A stretch of DNA of 64,000 nt, taken from the NCBI GenBank assembly GCA_038206235.1, contig JBBRBB010000015.1, forward strand, positions 38,792 through 102,791. The letters run 5' to 3'. Source of the stretch: JBBRBB01 sp038206235. GTDB taxonomy: Bacteria; Bacteroidota; Bacteroidia; Chitinophagales; Chitinophagaceae. The translations under genes were made by a program, and so were the position numbers. Under the pieces are notes generated by a model, which was given only the letters and a program-made list of their open reading frames with translations, did not search any database and had not been told where the DNA came from. Positions 34,211-43,586 of the stretch are shown here, one piece after another (the stretch's first letter is position 1; the number at the start of each line of letters is the position of its first letter).

Positions 34211-35113
34211 ATGTTTAAAAACAGTTTACATACAAATATTTTATACAATGGAGATTCGGCAAAAATTCTAACAGACTTGAAGAAGTTTCCCGATAAGAGT
34301 GTGAACCTTGTAGTTACTTCTCCCCCATACGCAGACAAAAGAAAAAATTCATACAAAGGCACTCACTCTGCCAAGTATGTTGAATGGTTTTTGCCAATTG
34401 CAGAACAACTTAAAAGAATTCTGAAAGACAATGGCTCATTTATTCTCAACATCAAAGAACATCCCAGTAATGGCGAAAGAGAAACTTATGTTCTAGAATT
34501 GATTTTAGAAATGAAAAAAAAGGGTTGGCTTTGGATTGAAGAATATTGTTGGTATAAAAAAAATTCTTTTCCAGGTAAGTGGCCCAACCGATTTAGAGAT
34601 TCATGGGAACGCTGTTTACATTTTACAAAGAAAAAAGAATTTAAAATGTATCAAGATGCAGTTAAGGTCCCCATCGGAGATTGGGCTCAAAAACGTTTCA
34701 AATCACTGAGTGAAAATGATTTTGTGCGGCACATTTCCAAAAACAATTCTCACTTGGCAAGAAATGTTTCTAATTGGTTGAACAAGAAAAAAGTTTTTCC
34801 TCATAATGTTCTAGTTTTTGAAGAAGAGCATCGATTATATTTAGGGAATGTAGTTGAAACGGCAGTTGATACAGCACACAAAAATCATAGTGCAATTTTT
34901 CCCATTGAATTACCGTCATGGTTCATTAGATTATTTACAAAAAAAAATGATATAATACTTGATCCTTTTGTAGGCTCAGGAACGACGGCTGTGGCAGCAA
35001 CGTTACTCAATAGAAAATTTATTGGTATCGAGTTAAAAAAAGAATATTTTAAAGAGGCCAAAATGAACGTTAAAGAAGCAATAAAGGTGATTTCGCCGTC
35101 AAGAAAAAAATAA
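34211..35113 (+). CDS. DNA methyltransferase, probable N4-cytosine type
   Basis: A 300-aa amino-MTase of the beta class (catalytic motif before the SAM motif). Motif IV is VVTSPPYADKR (residues 34-44); the SPPY form is more typical of N4-cytosine than of N6-adenine enzymes. Motif I is ILDPFVGSGTTAVAATLLNR (about 249-268). It likely marks host DNA so that the helicase-nuclease partners attack unmodified DNA. Last gene of the tight operon. Confidence 0.88.
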   Translation: MFKNSLHTNILYNGDSAKILTDLKKFPDKSVNLVVTSPPYADKRKNSYKGTHSAKYVEWFLPIAEQLKRILKDNGSFILNIKEHPSNGERETYVLELILEMKKKGWLWIEEYCWYKKNSFPGKWPNRFRDSWERCLHFTKKKEFKMYQDAVKVPIGDWAQKRFKSLSENDFVRHISKNNSHLARNVSNWLNKKKVFPHNVLVFEEEHRLYLGNVVETAVDTAHKNHSAIFPIELPSWFIRLFTKKNDIILDPFVGSGTTAVAATLLNRKFIGIELKKEYFKEAKMNVKEAIKVISPSRKK

Positions 35114-35349
35114 AAGCGATTTGAGTTATTATCATTTAATATAAAACACGTTATTTGCAGAGTTCCCGCAAGGCTCTATGGATCCTCATAAAAGCCCTAC
35201 TTCTCTGGAATTCATACTCCAAACTGACACAAGTATGCAAGTAACTCAAGTGTGACATATTTATGCCCTTGCCAAATATGCACAACGTGTGCATAGCTGC
35301 AACTTTAAATATTGATGGCACATTCTTTGAATCTTCTAAAAATAAAATT

Positions 35350-35528
35350 ATGGCAAGCAATAAACCAACCGGAGATGGCAGCCGTAAGGGAGCTGTAAAG
35401 CATCGCAGTCAAGGTGAAAATTCTAAAACAGATTTAATGACTAAGCGAAACACAGAAGATGGTAAATACATGGATGTAAAAACACGGGAAGTAAATTTAA
35501 AGGTGTAAGAAAGGAAAAGAAAAGTTAG
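35350..35528 (+). pseudogene. Small conserved protein (KPTGDGSRKGAVKHRSQ type), frameshifted near the 3' end
   Basis: Starting at the ATG at 35350 it reads MASNKPTGDGSRKGAVKHRS, TKRNTEDGKYMDVKT. Homologues I remember continue with a KFKGVRKEK tail, and that tail is present in another frame (KFKGVRKEKKS, stop at 35526-35528). So one base appears missing around aaaacacggg (35480-35488). As it stands the frame ends at 35508. Function unknown. A longer upstream Met at 35263 is unlikely. Confidence 0.65.
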
Positions 35529-35644
35529 GTGTTGTTTATTTTTCAGTCGAAGTTTAACCCCGCTATCGGTAGTTCTGTAAGCGCTCGATGAATTATTTTT
35601 TGTCACCATCATCTGCCTTAATGAGGACGATGCGTTAAAAAAAT

Positions 35645-35826
35645 TCACTCAAAAACTATCTCCCACACCGGGTGCAGTTCCCACGAATACTTCTTCGTAT
35701 GCACATCACCATGGTTTGTATTTGGTTTTTGAGAAGCATCATAAAAACCTAATCCAACAACAATTACAGGCAATAGCTCATCAATCCTTAAGTAGGTACC
35801 AATATGGGGTTTATATTTCCAGAAAG
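35645..35826 (-). pseudogene. C-terminal remnant of an unknown protein (ends WELHPVWEIVFE)
   Basis: The minus strand is open without a start and reads FWKYKPHIGTYLRIDELLP, VIVVGLGFYDASQKPNTNHG, DVHTKKYSWELHPVWEIVFE, stop. A more decayed copy (shifted frame) is at about 36303-36440, and traces occur at 41276-41310 and 41770-41845. The family is not recognised. It is a degraded gene tail repeated around the R-M cassette. Confidence 0.65.
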
Positions 35827-36012
35827 CACATTAAATGCAAATAAGAATAACGAAATACAAGAAGATGCAAATACAAGGAAGGTAAAGACCACTGAGCAGT
35901 GTGGGTTTTGTTCCCCTTCTGGCAAATGGAAAAACAATTAACCGCTCCTTTTATAAGAAGTGTTTTATATAACAGTTATTCAAAAAGATGCGTGGATTTG
36001 AATATTAAACCC

Positions 36013-36171
36013 TCAAAGACTCCGGTTTCCGCCTATTAATTTCACTAAAAAAATAATAACCGCGGCAACAAGTAAAATATGTATGAGTCCGCTGTCAACA
36101 TGAAAAGCGAAAAAACCCAGAAGCCATCCAACTAGCAGTATAACTGCTATTACATACAATAAGTTTCCCAT
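36013..36171 (-). CDS. lmo0937 family (DUF5670) small membrane protein, copy 1
   Basis: A 52-aa protein: MGNLLYVIAVILLVGWLLGF, then FAFHVDSGLIHILLVAAVII and FLVKLIGGNRSL. It has two hydrophobic helices joined by an FHVDSG turn, the lmo0937/DUF5670 pattern. These tiny inner-membrane proteins are often stress-induced; function unknown. A near-identical gene lies at 41486-41644. Confidence 0.8.
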   Translation of the reverse strand: MGNLLYVIAVILLVGWLLGFFAFHVDSGLIHILLVAAVIIFLVKLIGGNRSL

Positions 36172-36729
36172 AATTTTTATTTATTATCAGTACCTATAAA
36201 AACCTTGCCAAACATCGCTATCATTATAACTGGCGCCAAGATTGAGGCGAAGGCATGAGCAGCCTCTTCTGCCTATTCCAATTATAACTACTTCAATCAC
36301 TTCAAAATTATATCTTTTACGGGTGCATTTCCCACGAATACTTCTTTGTGTGCACGTCCACCATGGTTTGTATTTGGTTTATGAGAAGCATCATAAAATC
36401 TAATCCAATAACAATCACAGTTAATGGCTTATCAAAATGTGCTAAATTATTGTTCGTTGTATTACTGTTCATGATTTTTGCGACTAACCTCACAGGTTTT
36501 GCAAGTCAGGCTAATTAATACAAAAGGAAATAAACCTGTCAGGTTTTATTACAAATAAACTAACTTAATTATTCAGACCGTGGCTGAAGAATCTGGCAAA
36601 GTTAATTCTTGGAACACTGTCACATGAATTACAAATACTGGAGTAAATGAACTTCCAAATGGTTAGTCAATAACTAACTTTTTACAACACAATTTTATTA
36701 ATTTGGTCAACCGTTTAACCAATTCATTT

Positions 36730-36781
36730 GAATTTGGCAGACAGTGTCTGCCCAATTATCATTACTTGAAAATGCATCATA
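36730..36781 (+). pseudogene. YhcG linker remnant
   Basis: It reads WQTVSAQLSLLENAS then a stop, like the QTVSAQL linker of the intact YhcG protein at 28416. It carries the palindrome at 36736-36752. No flanking YhcG sequence is seen upstream. Confidence 0.55.
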
Positions 36782-36842
36782 AGAAATCACCAAACAAGTA
36801 ACTTAGCAGTGCCATCAAATAAATTGTAAGACATTCTTACTT

Positions 36843-37082
36843 ATGAATTTTTCCACTCTCATACAAACCATTCAGCAAACACATACTGCTTTGCAGCAGC
36901 AGGCCGTAAAAGCTATTAATCGCTCTTTAATGATTCGCAACTGGCTGATTGGATTTTATATTGTAGAATTTGAGCAGAAGGGAGAAGACAGAGCTGTGTA
37001 TGGCAACCGTCTTTTGAAAGAATTATCTAAAGCATTAGCTGCGCAAGGGCTTTCAATTAGGGCGACGAAAAAAAGATTTTGA
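36843..37082 (+). pseudogene. Truncated YhcG/DUF1016 N-terminus
   Basis: A 79-aa frame whose first about 55 residues are nearly identical to the intact YhcG at 28416 (MNFSTLIQTIQQTHTALQQQ, NWLIGFYIVEFEQKGEDRA). It then diverges (SKALAAQGLSIRATKKRF) and stops 28 bp before the mod start. The whole nuclease domain is missing. It was probably cut by the insertion or rearrangement that brought in the type III R-M genes. Confidence 0.8.
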
Positions 37083-37110
37083 AAGAAATAACGAAAAAAT
37101 AAAAAGTCCA

Positions 37111-38739
37111 ATGCCCACCCTGCAATTCAAAGGAAAAACTTTTGTACAAAACCACCACCTTGTGGTGAAGTACCATCAATTGGTGCCTAATAAAAAACTG
37201 AGCTTAACAGATAATATTTCTCTACGCGATAATCTGATTATACAAGGCGATAACCTCAAAGCATTGAAGGCTTTACTACCCACCTACGGCGGAAAAATAA
37301 AATGTATTTATATAGACCCGCCATACAATACCGGAAATGAAAGCTGGGTTTACAACGATAATGTAAACAGCCCTATGCTAAAAGAATGGTTAGGCAAAGT
37401 GGTAGACAAAGAAGATTTAACACGCCACGACAAGTGGCTTTGCATGATGATGCCACGATTAAAATTACTTAAGGAATTGCTAAGTGAAGATGGTTTTATT
37501 TGTGTTTCTCTTGATGACAATGAAATTCACAATCTGAAAGTATTGATGGATGAAATATTTTCAGAGAATAATTTTAGAAATAGTTTATCTGTGAGAAGAT
37601 TTGATAAAAACCTTAGTCGCCAATTTATGGAAACCGGATTAGCAAGTTTAACAATAGGGTTTGAGCATATTCTTATCTATTCAAAAAATCCCGAAAGCAC
37701 TTTAAATCCTATTTTCAGAGAGGCGAGTGAAGAACGGCAAAATTTTGGATACTGGAAAGGATTTTGGAATGCGGCTGATAGACCTACAATGCGATATGAA
37801 TTATTAGGAGTCAAGCCTGAGATGGGACAATGGAAATGGAAAAAAGATGTAGCAGAAGAAGCCGTTGCGAACTATAAAGAATATGAAGAAAAATTTGCCA
37901 AAAAAATGACGCTTGAAGAATACTGGGAAAAGACAGGAGAAATAAAAAAATTCCTTCAGAGAAGAACAGATTTAAAAAATGGTAAGAATAAAGGAGTAGA
38001 ACATTGGGTTTCACCAAGCGAAGGAATTTTAATTTCAAGTAATTGGACCGACCTTTTGGCTTCACAAACCTTAAAAGAAATTGATTTGAAATTTGATAAT
38101 CCTAAAAATATAGATGTTATCAAAAGAGTTTTAGAATTAACGAGTAATGAAGAAGCAATAATTCTTGATAGCTTCTCCGGCTCAGGAACAACCGCACATG
38201 CAGTTTTAGAACTCAACAAAGAAGATGGCGGCAATCGAAAATTTATTTTAGTGGAAATGGAAGATTATGCAAACATGATTACCGCAGAGAGAGTGCGTAG
38301 AGTAATTAAAGGAGTAAAGACGGCAAAGAATGAAAGCCTTAAACAAGGCACCGGCGGCACATTCAGCTATTTCACTCTTGGTGAGCCAATTGAAATGGAA
38401 AGCTTATTGCGTGGAAAAAATCTTCCTTCATTCAAAGAATTTGCAAGATATTTATTTTACACTGCCACAGGCGAAGAGTTTAATGATAAAACAATTAATG
38501 AAAAAACTGGTTTTACAGGTGAGAGTAAAAATTATGAAGTATATCTTCATTACAAACCGGATTTGGAATGGTTAAAAACAAATGCATTAACACTTGACTA
38601 CATAAAATCATTACCAAACTTCAAAAGCAAGCAACGTTTGGTTTTTGCACCGGCGAAGTATGTTGATGATTATACTTTGCTGGAAAATAGAATTGATTTC
38701 AGTCAGTTGCCTTACGAAATATATAGAATGCACAAATGA
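37111..38739 (+). CDS. Type III restriction-modification system methyltransferase (Mod)
   Basis: A 542-aa N6-adenine methyltransferase. Motif IV CIYIDPPYNTGNESWVYND (residues about 65-85), a long target-recognition region, and motif I LDSFSGSGTTAHAVLELN (about 350-367), the beta-class order. ENNFRN and HWVSPSEGI-type segments match Mod proteins. It methylates one strand of an asymmetric site and is needed for both modification and restriction. It overlaps res by 4 nt (ATGA). Confidence 0.88.
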   Translation: MPTLQFKGKTFVQNHHLVVKYHQLVPNKKLSLTDNISLRDNLIIQGDNLKALKALLPTYGGKIKCIYIDPPYNTGNESWVYNDNVNSPMLKEWLGKVVDKEDLTRHDKWLCMMMPRLKLLKELLSEDGFICVSLDDNEIHNLKVLMDEIFSENNFRNSLSVRRFDKNLSRQFMETGLASLTIGFEHILIYSKNPESTLNPIFREASEERQNFGYWKGFWNAADRPTMRYELLGVKPEMGQWKWKKDVAEEAVANYKEYEEKFAKKMTLEEYWEKTGEIKKFLQRRTDLKNGKNKGVEHWVSPSEGILISSNWTDLLASQTLKEIDLKFDNPKNIDVIKRVLELTSNEEAIILDSFSGSGTTAHAVLELNKEDGGNRKFILVEMEDYANMITAERVRRVIKGVKTAKNESLKQGTGGTFSYFTLGEPIEMESLLRGKNLPSFKEFARYLFYTATGEEFNDKTINEKTGFTGESKNYEVYLHYKPDLEWLKTNALTLDYIKSLPNFKSKQRLVFAPAKYVDDYTLLENRIDFSQLPYEIYRMHK

Positions 38740-41267
38740 AGCTGAAGCACTATCAGGAAAAAGTTTTGAATGAACTAAAAAATTATTTGAGTTCCTTATC
38801 CGTGTTTAAAGTTAAGTATGAAAGATTACTTGAAGCCGATATTGATTTAGCTAAGTCAGTTGATTTTCCGCGTAAAGCATGGGAGCAAGCTACAGGCAAA
38901 TCAATTTATCATTCCAAAACAAACGGTCCCGGCGAGCCATTACCTGATATTTATTTAAAAGTTCCTACTGGTGGCGGTAAAACTTTATTGGCTTGTCACT
39001 CCATTGACCTCATCCAAAAATCTTATCTTAAAAAACAAACAGGTTTGGTTTTATGGATAGTTCCGTCAACTCAAATTTACAGGCAAACAATTTCTGCACT
39101 CAAGAACAGGGAACATCCTTACAGGCAAATACTCGATATTTCAAGTGGCGGCAAAACGCTTATTAAAGAAAAAACAGAAACATTTAATCGTTCCGATGTT
39201 GAAGAAAATTTAGTTATACTAATGCTTATGCTGCCCTCAGCATGGAGAGAAAATCGCGAAACGCTGCGCATGTTCAGGGATTCAGGCGGCTTTACAGATT
39301 TCTTTCCGGCAGATGATAATTTTATTTCACATAAGAATTTAAAGAATGCCATACCCAATCTTGATTGTTTTACTTCAGAAAATGAAGTTTTCGGCACTCA
39401 GATAAAAACTTCGCTTGGCAATACTTTAAAAATATTAAAACCTCTTGTGATTATTGATGAAGGACATAGAGCTTACGGAGAAAGATCAAGAAATGCAGTT
39501 AAAAATTTTAATCCCTGCTTTATACTTGAACTCTCGGCCACTCCACCGCCCGGCAGTAATGAATTAATAAGAATAACAGGTCGTGAGCTGCACGAAGAAG
39601 AAATGATAAAGCTGGATATTCACTTAATAAATAAGACAGATATCAAATGGCAGACCACACTGCTGGCAAGTTTTGAGAAGCGGAATGAATTAGAAAAAGG
39701 AGCATTGGAATATGAAGCTGATACAGGTAAATACATTCGTCCTGCCTGTTTGATTCAGGTAGAAAGAACGGGAACTGACCCGAATGATCCCAGATGGATT
39801 CATGCCGAACATGTAAAAGATTATTTAATTAGGGAATGCAATGTACCTAAAGAACAGATTGCAATTAAAAGCAGTGATAAAGATGATATTGAAGGAATAG
39901 ACTTATTTGCAAATGACTGTGAAATAAGATACATTATCACTAAACAGGCATTGCAGGAGGGATGGGATTTTTCATTTGCGTACATACTTACCATTCTTAC
40001 AAATCCAACTTCTGCCACAGGAATTACACAATTGGCAGGAAGAATTTTAAGACAGCCATTTGCTCGAAAAACACAGATAAAAGCTTTAGACGAATGTTAT
40101 GTTTATACTTTCAGGCAAAATGCATCGAAGCTGGTTAAAGAAATAAAGATAGGGTTGGAAAGTGAAGGACTTGGTGATATAGCAGGGAGAATTGTAAATG
40201 ATGAGGGAGGAACCAGTGAAGGTCTTTTAAAAGAACTTGAGAGTGAATATCGCTCCGGCTTTAAACATTTTGAAGGTAAAATTTATCTGCCAAAGTTTGT
40301 GATACAGGAAAAAAATTCATGGCGTGATTTAAATTTTGATACAGATATTTTAAGTGAAATAAATTGGAAAAATATTAATCTTGAGAAGGTACGGCATATT
40401 ACACTTAATCCAGATCAAAGAATCGGAGAACTTGATTTAGCTATCGGTTATCCGGGGGAAGAATGGAACGAATTGACTCTTCACGGGGAAACACAGAAGA
40501 AGGGCACATTAGAAATTGATGAAACTTTTTTGGCCAGGCAAATAAATGATATTATACCTAACCCATGGATTGCGTATAAAATTGGAGATGAAGCATTACA
40601 AATTATTCGCAACAAATACAAAGAGGATAAAAACAAGACGATTGTAGAATCAAATTTTGTTTTCATTATTGAAGAATTAAAAAAGATTTTTGAAGCCGAG
40701 AAAAACCATTTAGCTGAGGAAGTTTTTAAAAAACTTATTGATACCAAAAAATTATTCTTCTTTCTGCTTAAAGGTAAAGGTCATCATCAAATCCCATCAC
40801 GCATAAAAGTAAAGGGAAACAGAAAACTTGTTCGTGGAGATAATTCACCAATTCAAAAATCATTATTTGAACAATCATTTGAAGAGGAATTTAATGAACT
40901 GGAAAAAGCTGTGGCTATTTATCCTGACGAGCAAGAGCCATTACTTTGGTGGTATCGTAACAGAATACGAAAAGATTTTCATATTCAGGGCTGGAGGCAT
41001 AACAAAATTTATCCTGATTTTATTGCAGCCGCGAAAGATCAAGAAAACAATGATGATTATGAAACTGTTTACGTTCTTGAAACAAAAGGCATTCATTTAA
41101 AAAAGGAAGACACTAAATACAAACAGGATGTTTTTACCCTTTGCAATGAACTTGGGTCGAAGAAAGAATGGAAAGAACTTTTCGATGAATTTCCTGAACA
41201 CAATTTTGAATTTCAGGTAGTGTTTCAAGATGAATGGCAGAATAAGATTAATCAATTATTGAAATAA
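38736..41267 (+). CDS. Type III restriction enzyme helicase/endonuclease subunit (Res)
   Basis: An 843-aa protein. Walker A LKVPTGGGKTLLACHSIDL (residues about 73-91), DEGH box LVIIDEGHRAYGERSRN, LELSATPPPGSN, and C-terminal helicase motifs (EGWDFSFAYIL, QLAGRILRQPF). The C-terminal nuclease domain has YPDFIAAAKD and VYVLETKGIH (PD-ExK). Length suits a shorter Res. It pairs with Mod to cut unmodified DNA when two sites meet. Confidence 0.88.
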   Translation: MKLKHYQEKVLNELKNYLSSLSVFKVKYERLLEADIDLAKSVDFPRKAWEQATGKSIYHSKTNGPGEPLPDIYLKVPTGGGKTLLACHSIDLIQKSYLKKQTGLVLWIVPSTQIYRQTISALKNREHPYRQILDISSGGKTLIKEKTETFNRSDVEENLVILMLMLPSAWRENRETLRMFRDSGGFTDFFPADDNFISHKNLKNAIPNLDCFTSENEVFGTQIKTSLGNTLKILKPLVIIDEGHRAYGERSRNAVKNFNPCFILELSATPPPGSNELIRITGRELHEEEMIKLDIHLINKTDIKWQTTLLASFEKRNELEKGALEYEADTGKYIRPACLIQVERTGTDPNDPRWIHAEHVKDYLIRECNVPKEQIAIKSSDKDDIEGIDLFANDCEIRYIITKQALQEGWDFSFAYILTILTNPTSATGITQLAGRILRQPFARKTQIKALDECYVYTFRQNASKLVKEIKIGLESEGLGDIAGRIVNDEGGTSEGLLKELESEYRSGFKHFEGKIYLPKFVIQEKNSWRDLNFDTDILSEINWKNINLEKVRHITLNPDQRIGELDLAIGYPGEEWNELTLHGETQKKGTLEIDETFLARQINDIIPNPWIAYKIGDEALQIIRNKYKEDKNKTIVESNFVFIIEELKKIFEAEKNHLAEEVFKKLIDTKKLFFFLLKGKGHHQIPSRIKVKGNRKLVRGDNSPIQKSLFEQSFEEEFNELEKAVAIYPDEQEPLLWWYRNRIRKDFHIQGWRHNKIYPDFIAAAKDQENNDDYETVYVLETKGIHLKKEDTKYKQDVFTLCNELGSKKEWKELFDEFPEHNFEFQVVFQDEWQNKINQLLK

Positions 41268-41275
41268 AGTAAGTT

Positions 41276-41845
41276 GCATATCCAACAATAATCACAGGTA
41301 ATGGCATTGCACCTAATTGCAGAAAGCGTCAATATTAATTTGTTTTATTTGCAGAAATAAATTAGACCATTGAGTAGTATAGGTATTTTATTTCCTTCTG
41401 GCAAATAAGAATACAACTAATGCTCCTTTTATAAGAAGTGTTTTATTTTAGGAATTAAAAAATGGCCTGATTTGAATAGTGAGCCTTAAACACCCCGGTT
41501 GCCGCCTATTAATTTCACTAAAAAAATAATCACTGCTGCAACAAGTACAAGATGTATGAGCCCGCTTGTTACGTGAAAGGCTAAAAAGCTTAGAAGCCAT
41601 ATAATTAGCAAGATAACTGCTATTACATACAATAAGTTTCCCATAATTTTTATTTATAATCAGTACCATAAAAACCTTGCCAAACATTGCTCTCATCATA
41701 ATCGCATTACGATTAGGGGTAGTGGTAAGCAAGCATCTTGCGCCTATTCAATAAAACTAATTAACTCACTCAAAAATTATCCCTTACAGGGTGCAGTTCC
41801 CGTGAATACTTCTTTTCATGCGCATCGCCATGGTATATTTGATGC
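41276..41845. repeat. Right copy of lmo0937/remnant cassette
   Basis: It matches the left copy (35645-36440): the tail of the unknown-protein remnant, ctccttttataagaagtgtttta, the lmo0937 gene and another remnant (gggtgcagttcccgtgaatac). It flanks the type III R-M genes on the right. Confidence 0.7.
41486..41644 (-). CDS. lmo0937 family (DUF5670) small membrane protein, copy 2
   Basis: A 52-aa protein, MGNLLYVIAVILLIIWLLSF, then LAFHVTSGLIHLVLVAAVII and FLVKLIGGNRGV. It has the same two-helix layout as the copy at 36013-36171 and about 85 percent the same residues. The reading frame is intact, so both copies may be expressed. Confidence 0.82.
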   Translation of the reverse strand: MGNLLYVIAVILLIIWLLSFLAFHVTSGLIHLVLVAAVIIFLVKLIGGNRGV

Positions 41846-41935
41846 GCATTATTTTGTAGTATCGTTTCCTCTTTCTCTCTATCTATTCCAAGCCCTTATA
41901 TTTGCAGTTTCATGTACATCTCAGGTTTCATTTAG

Positions 41936-42006
41936 ACCTCACAGGTTTTCAAAACCTGTGAGGTTCTGCTAAAAACCTGTGAGGTCTGCTAAAAGCCTGC
42001 GAGGTC
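41936..42006. repeat. ACCTCACAGG palindrome with extra half-sites, upstream of hutH
   Basis: A perfect palindrome at 41936-41964 (arms ACCTCACAGGTTTT and AAAACCTGTGAGGT, 1-nt centre), followed by two direct half-sites (CTGCTAAAAACCTGTGAGGT, and a variant with GCCTGCGAGGT). Relatives lie at 36487-36547, 57366-57394 and 57605-57633. It is in the hutH leader, so it could affect hutH expression, though its dispersed nature suggests a mobile element. Confidence 0.85.
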
Positions 42007-42038
42007 TATAGGATAAATCTTAAAAACGATTTCCCGTT

Positions 42039-43559
42039 ATGAGTTACAATTATCTTCCTTTAGACAGGAAATGGTTGAATTTTCAGCAAGTAAAAAACCT
42101 GCTGCAATATAATCAGCAGGTAAGCATCACCTTCGATGCACATGTACGCATTCTCGAATGCCGTGATTATCTCGATAAAAAATTATCTCAATCAGATGAA
42201 TTGTTTTATGGCATCAATACAGGCTTTGGTTTTTTGCAAAATGTAAGAATTGATAAAAATCAAACTGAACAATTACAATATAATTTATTACAGTCTCATG
42301 CCTGTGGCTTGGGTGATGAAGTGCCTGTTGATATTGTAAAGCTGATGCTGATGCTGAAAATAAAATCTCTCAGCTATGGCAATAGCGGTGTGCATATTGA
42401 AACCGTAAAGCGTTTGATGGAAATGTACAACAGTGATGTATTGCCTGTGATTTACACGCAAGGTTCTCTTGGAGCATCGGGTGATTTAGCGCCGTTGAGT
42501 CATTTGAGTTTGCCGCTAATTGGTTTGGGCGAAGTTTATACACGAATAAACGCTGATGAAAACGAATGGACGCGGATGCCTTCACACAAAGCATTAGAGC
42601 ATTTTGGATGGAGTGCTGTTCAACTGCAAAGCAAAGAAGGTTTGGCATTGATTAATGGCACACAATTCATGAGCGCTTATGGAATGTTTTGTTTGATGAA
42701 AGCAGAGCAGTTAATAAAAATGGCTGATTTAATAACCGCACTTTCATTTGATGCGTTTGATTGTTTAACTGAGCCGTTGAATGAACTAATTCATAAAGTT
42801 CGTCCACACAAAGGACAGGTTGAAACTGCCGCCATAATCAGAAAATATTTGGAAGGAAGTGCAATTGCTGCACAAAAAAAATCGCAGGTGCAGGATCCTT
42901 ATTCATTTCGATGTGTGCCGCAGGTTCATGGCGCAACAAAAGACACATTCGAATATGTGCTGAATATTTTTCTCACAGAAATAAATTCTGTTACAGACAA
43001 TCCAAATATTTTTCCTGATGAAGATTTGATAGTAAGCGGTGGCAATTTTCATGGACAACCATTAGCATTAGCACTCGACTTTTTATGCATCGCAATGAGT
43101 GAGCTTGCAAACATTAGTGAGAGAAGAACTTACCAACTTATAAGTGGGCAAAGAGGATTGCCTTTATTTCTTGTAAAAAATCCCGGTTTGAATTCCGGTT
43201 TTATGATACCTCAATACACATCAGCAAGTATTGTAAGTGAGAATAAACAGTTGTGCACACCTGCAAGCGTTGACAGCATTCCAACAAGCAATAACCAGGA
43301 AGACCATGTGAGCATGGGAGCGAATGCAGCTACAAAATGTTTACGTGTGGTAAATAATGTTGAAAAGGTTTTGGCGGCTGAATTGCTCACTGCTGCACAG
43401 GCTTTGGAGTTCAGAAGACCCTTAAAAAGTTCTGCGGTCGTGGAGGAGTTAATGAGTGCCTTTAGAAAAGAAATATCATTTAATGAACAGGACAGAGTAT
43501 TGCATGTTGATATGATGAAGGCGATAGAGTTTGTCAGAACCTGGATTTGGAAGGATTAA
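42039..43559 (+). CDS. hutH: Histidine ammonia-lyase
   Basis: A 506-aa enzyme converting histidine to urocanate and ammonia, first step of histidine degradation. The MIO cofactor triad Ala-Ser-Gly is at 146-148 in QGSLGASGDLAPLSHL. Other conserved segments are FYGINTGFGFL (Tyr near 57), EGLALINGTQFM, QDPYSFRCVPQVHGA and NQEDHVSMG. Length is normal (about 500 aa). The urocanate hydratase gene follows 1.4 kb downstream on the same strand, but two other genes intervene. Confidence 0.95.
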   Translation: MSYNYLPLDRKWLNFQQVKNLLQYNQQVSITFDAHVRILECRDYLDKKLSQSDELFYGINTGFGFLQNVRIDKNQTEQLQYNLLQSHACGLGDEVPVDIVKLMLMLKIKSLSYGNSGVHIETVKRLMEMYNSDVLPVIYTQGSLGASGDLAPLSHLSLPLIGLGEVYTRINADENEWTRMPSHKALEHFGWSAVQLQSKEGLALINGTQFMSAYGMFCLMKAEQLIKMADLITALSFDAFDCLTEPLNELIHKVRPHKGQVETAAIIRKYLEGSAIAAQKKSQVQDPYSFRCVPQVHGATKDTFEYVLNIFLTEINSVTDNPNIFPDEDLIVSGGNFHGQPLALALDFLCIAMSELANISERRTYQLISGQRGLPLFLVKNPGLNSGFMIPQYTSASIVSENKQLCTPASVDSIPTSNNQEDHVSMGANAATKCLRVVNNVEKVLAAELLTAAQALEFRRPLKSSAVVEELMSAFRKEISFNEQDRVLHVDMMKAIEFVRTWIWKD

Positions 43560-43586
43560 AAAGATTTTGAAAAAAATTTTTGTGTT

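Larger units (their letters stand above)
35645..36440. repeat. Left copy of lmo0937/remnant cassette
   Basis: It contains remnant - lmo0937 gene - remnant. It matches 41276-41845 in order (caacaacaattacaggcaat, ccttttataagaagtgtttta, the lmo0937 gene, gcagttcccacgaatacttc). The two copies bracket the YhcG fragment and the type III R-M genes. The remaining DNA from 36440 to 36842 holds only decayed repeats (palindrome arms at 36487-36547) and the YhcG remnant. Confidence 0.7.

Noticed and set aside
29968..35113. Call of a DISARM system
   Set aside because: SNF2 and methylase fit, but no DUF1998 or phospholipase D gene is present, and the ParB-like and DUF3883 genes do not belong to it.
36843..41267. 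YhcG-mod-res as one three-gene R-M system
   Set aside because: The YhcG frame is a truncated copy lacking its nuclease domain; mod and res alone are a standard type III pair.
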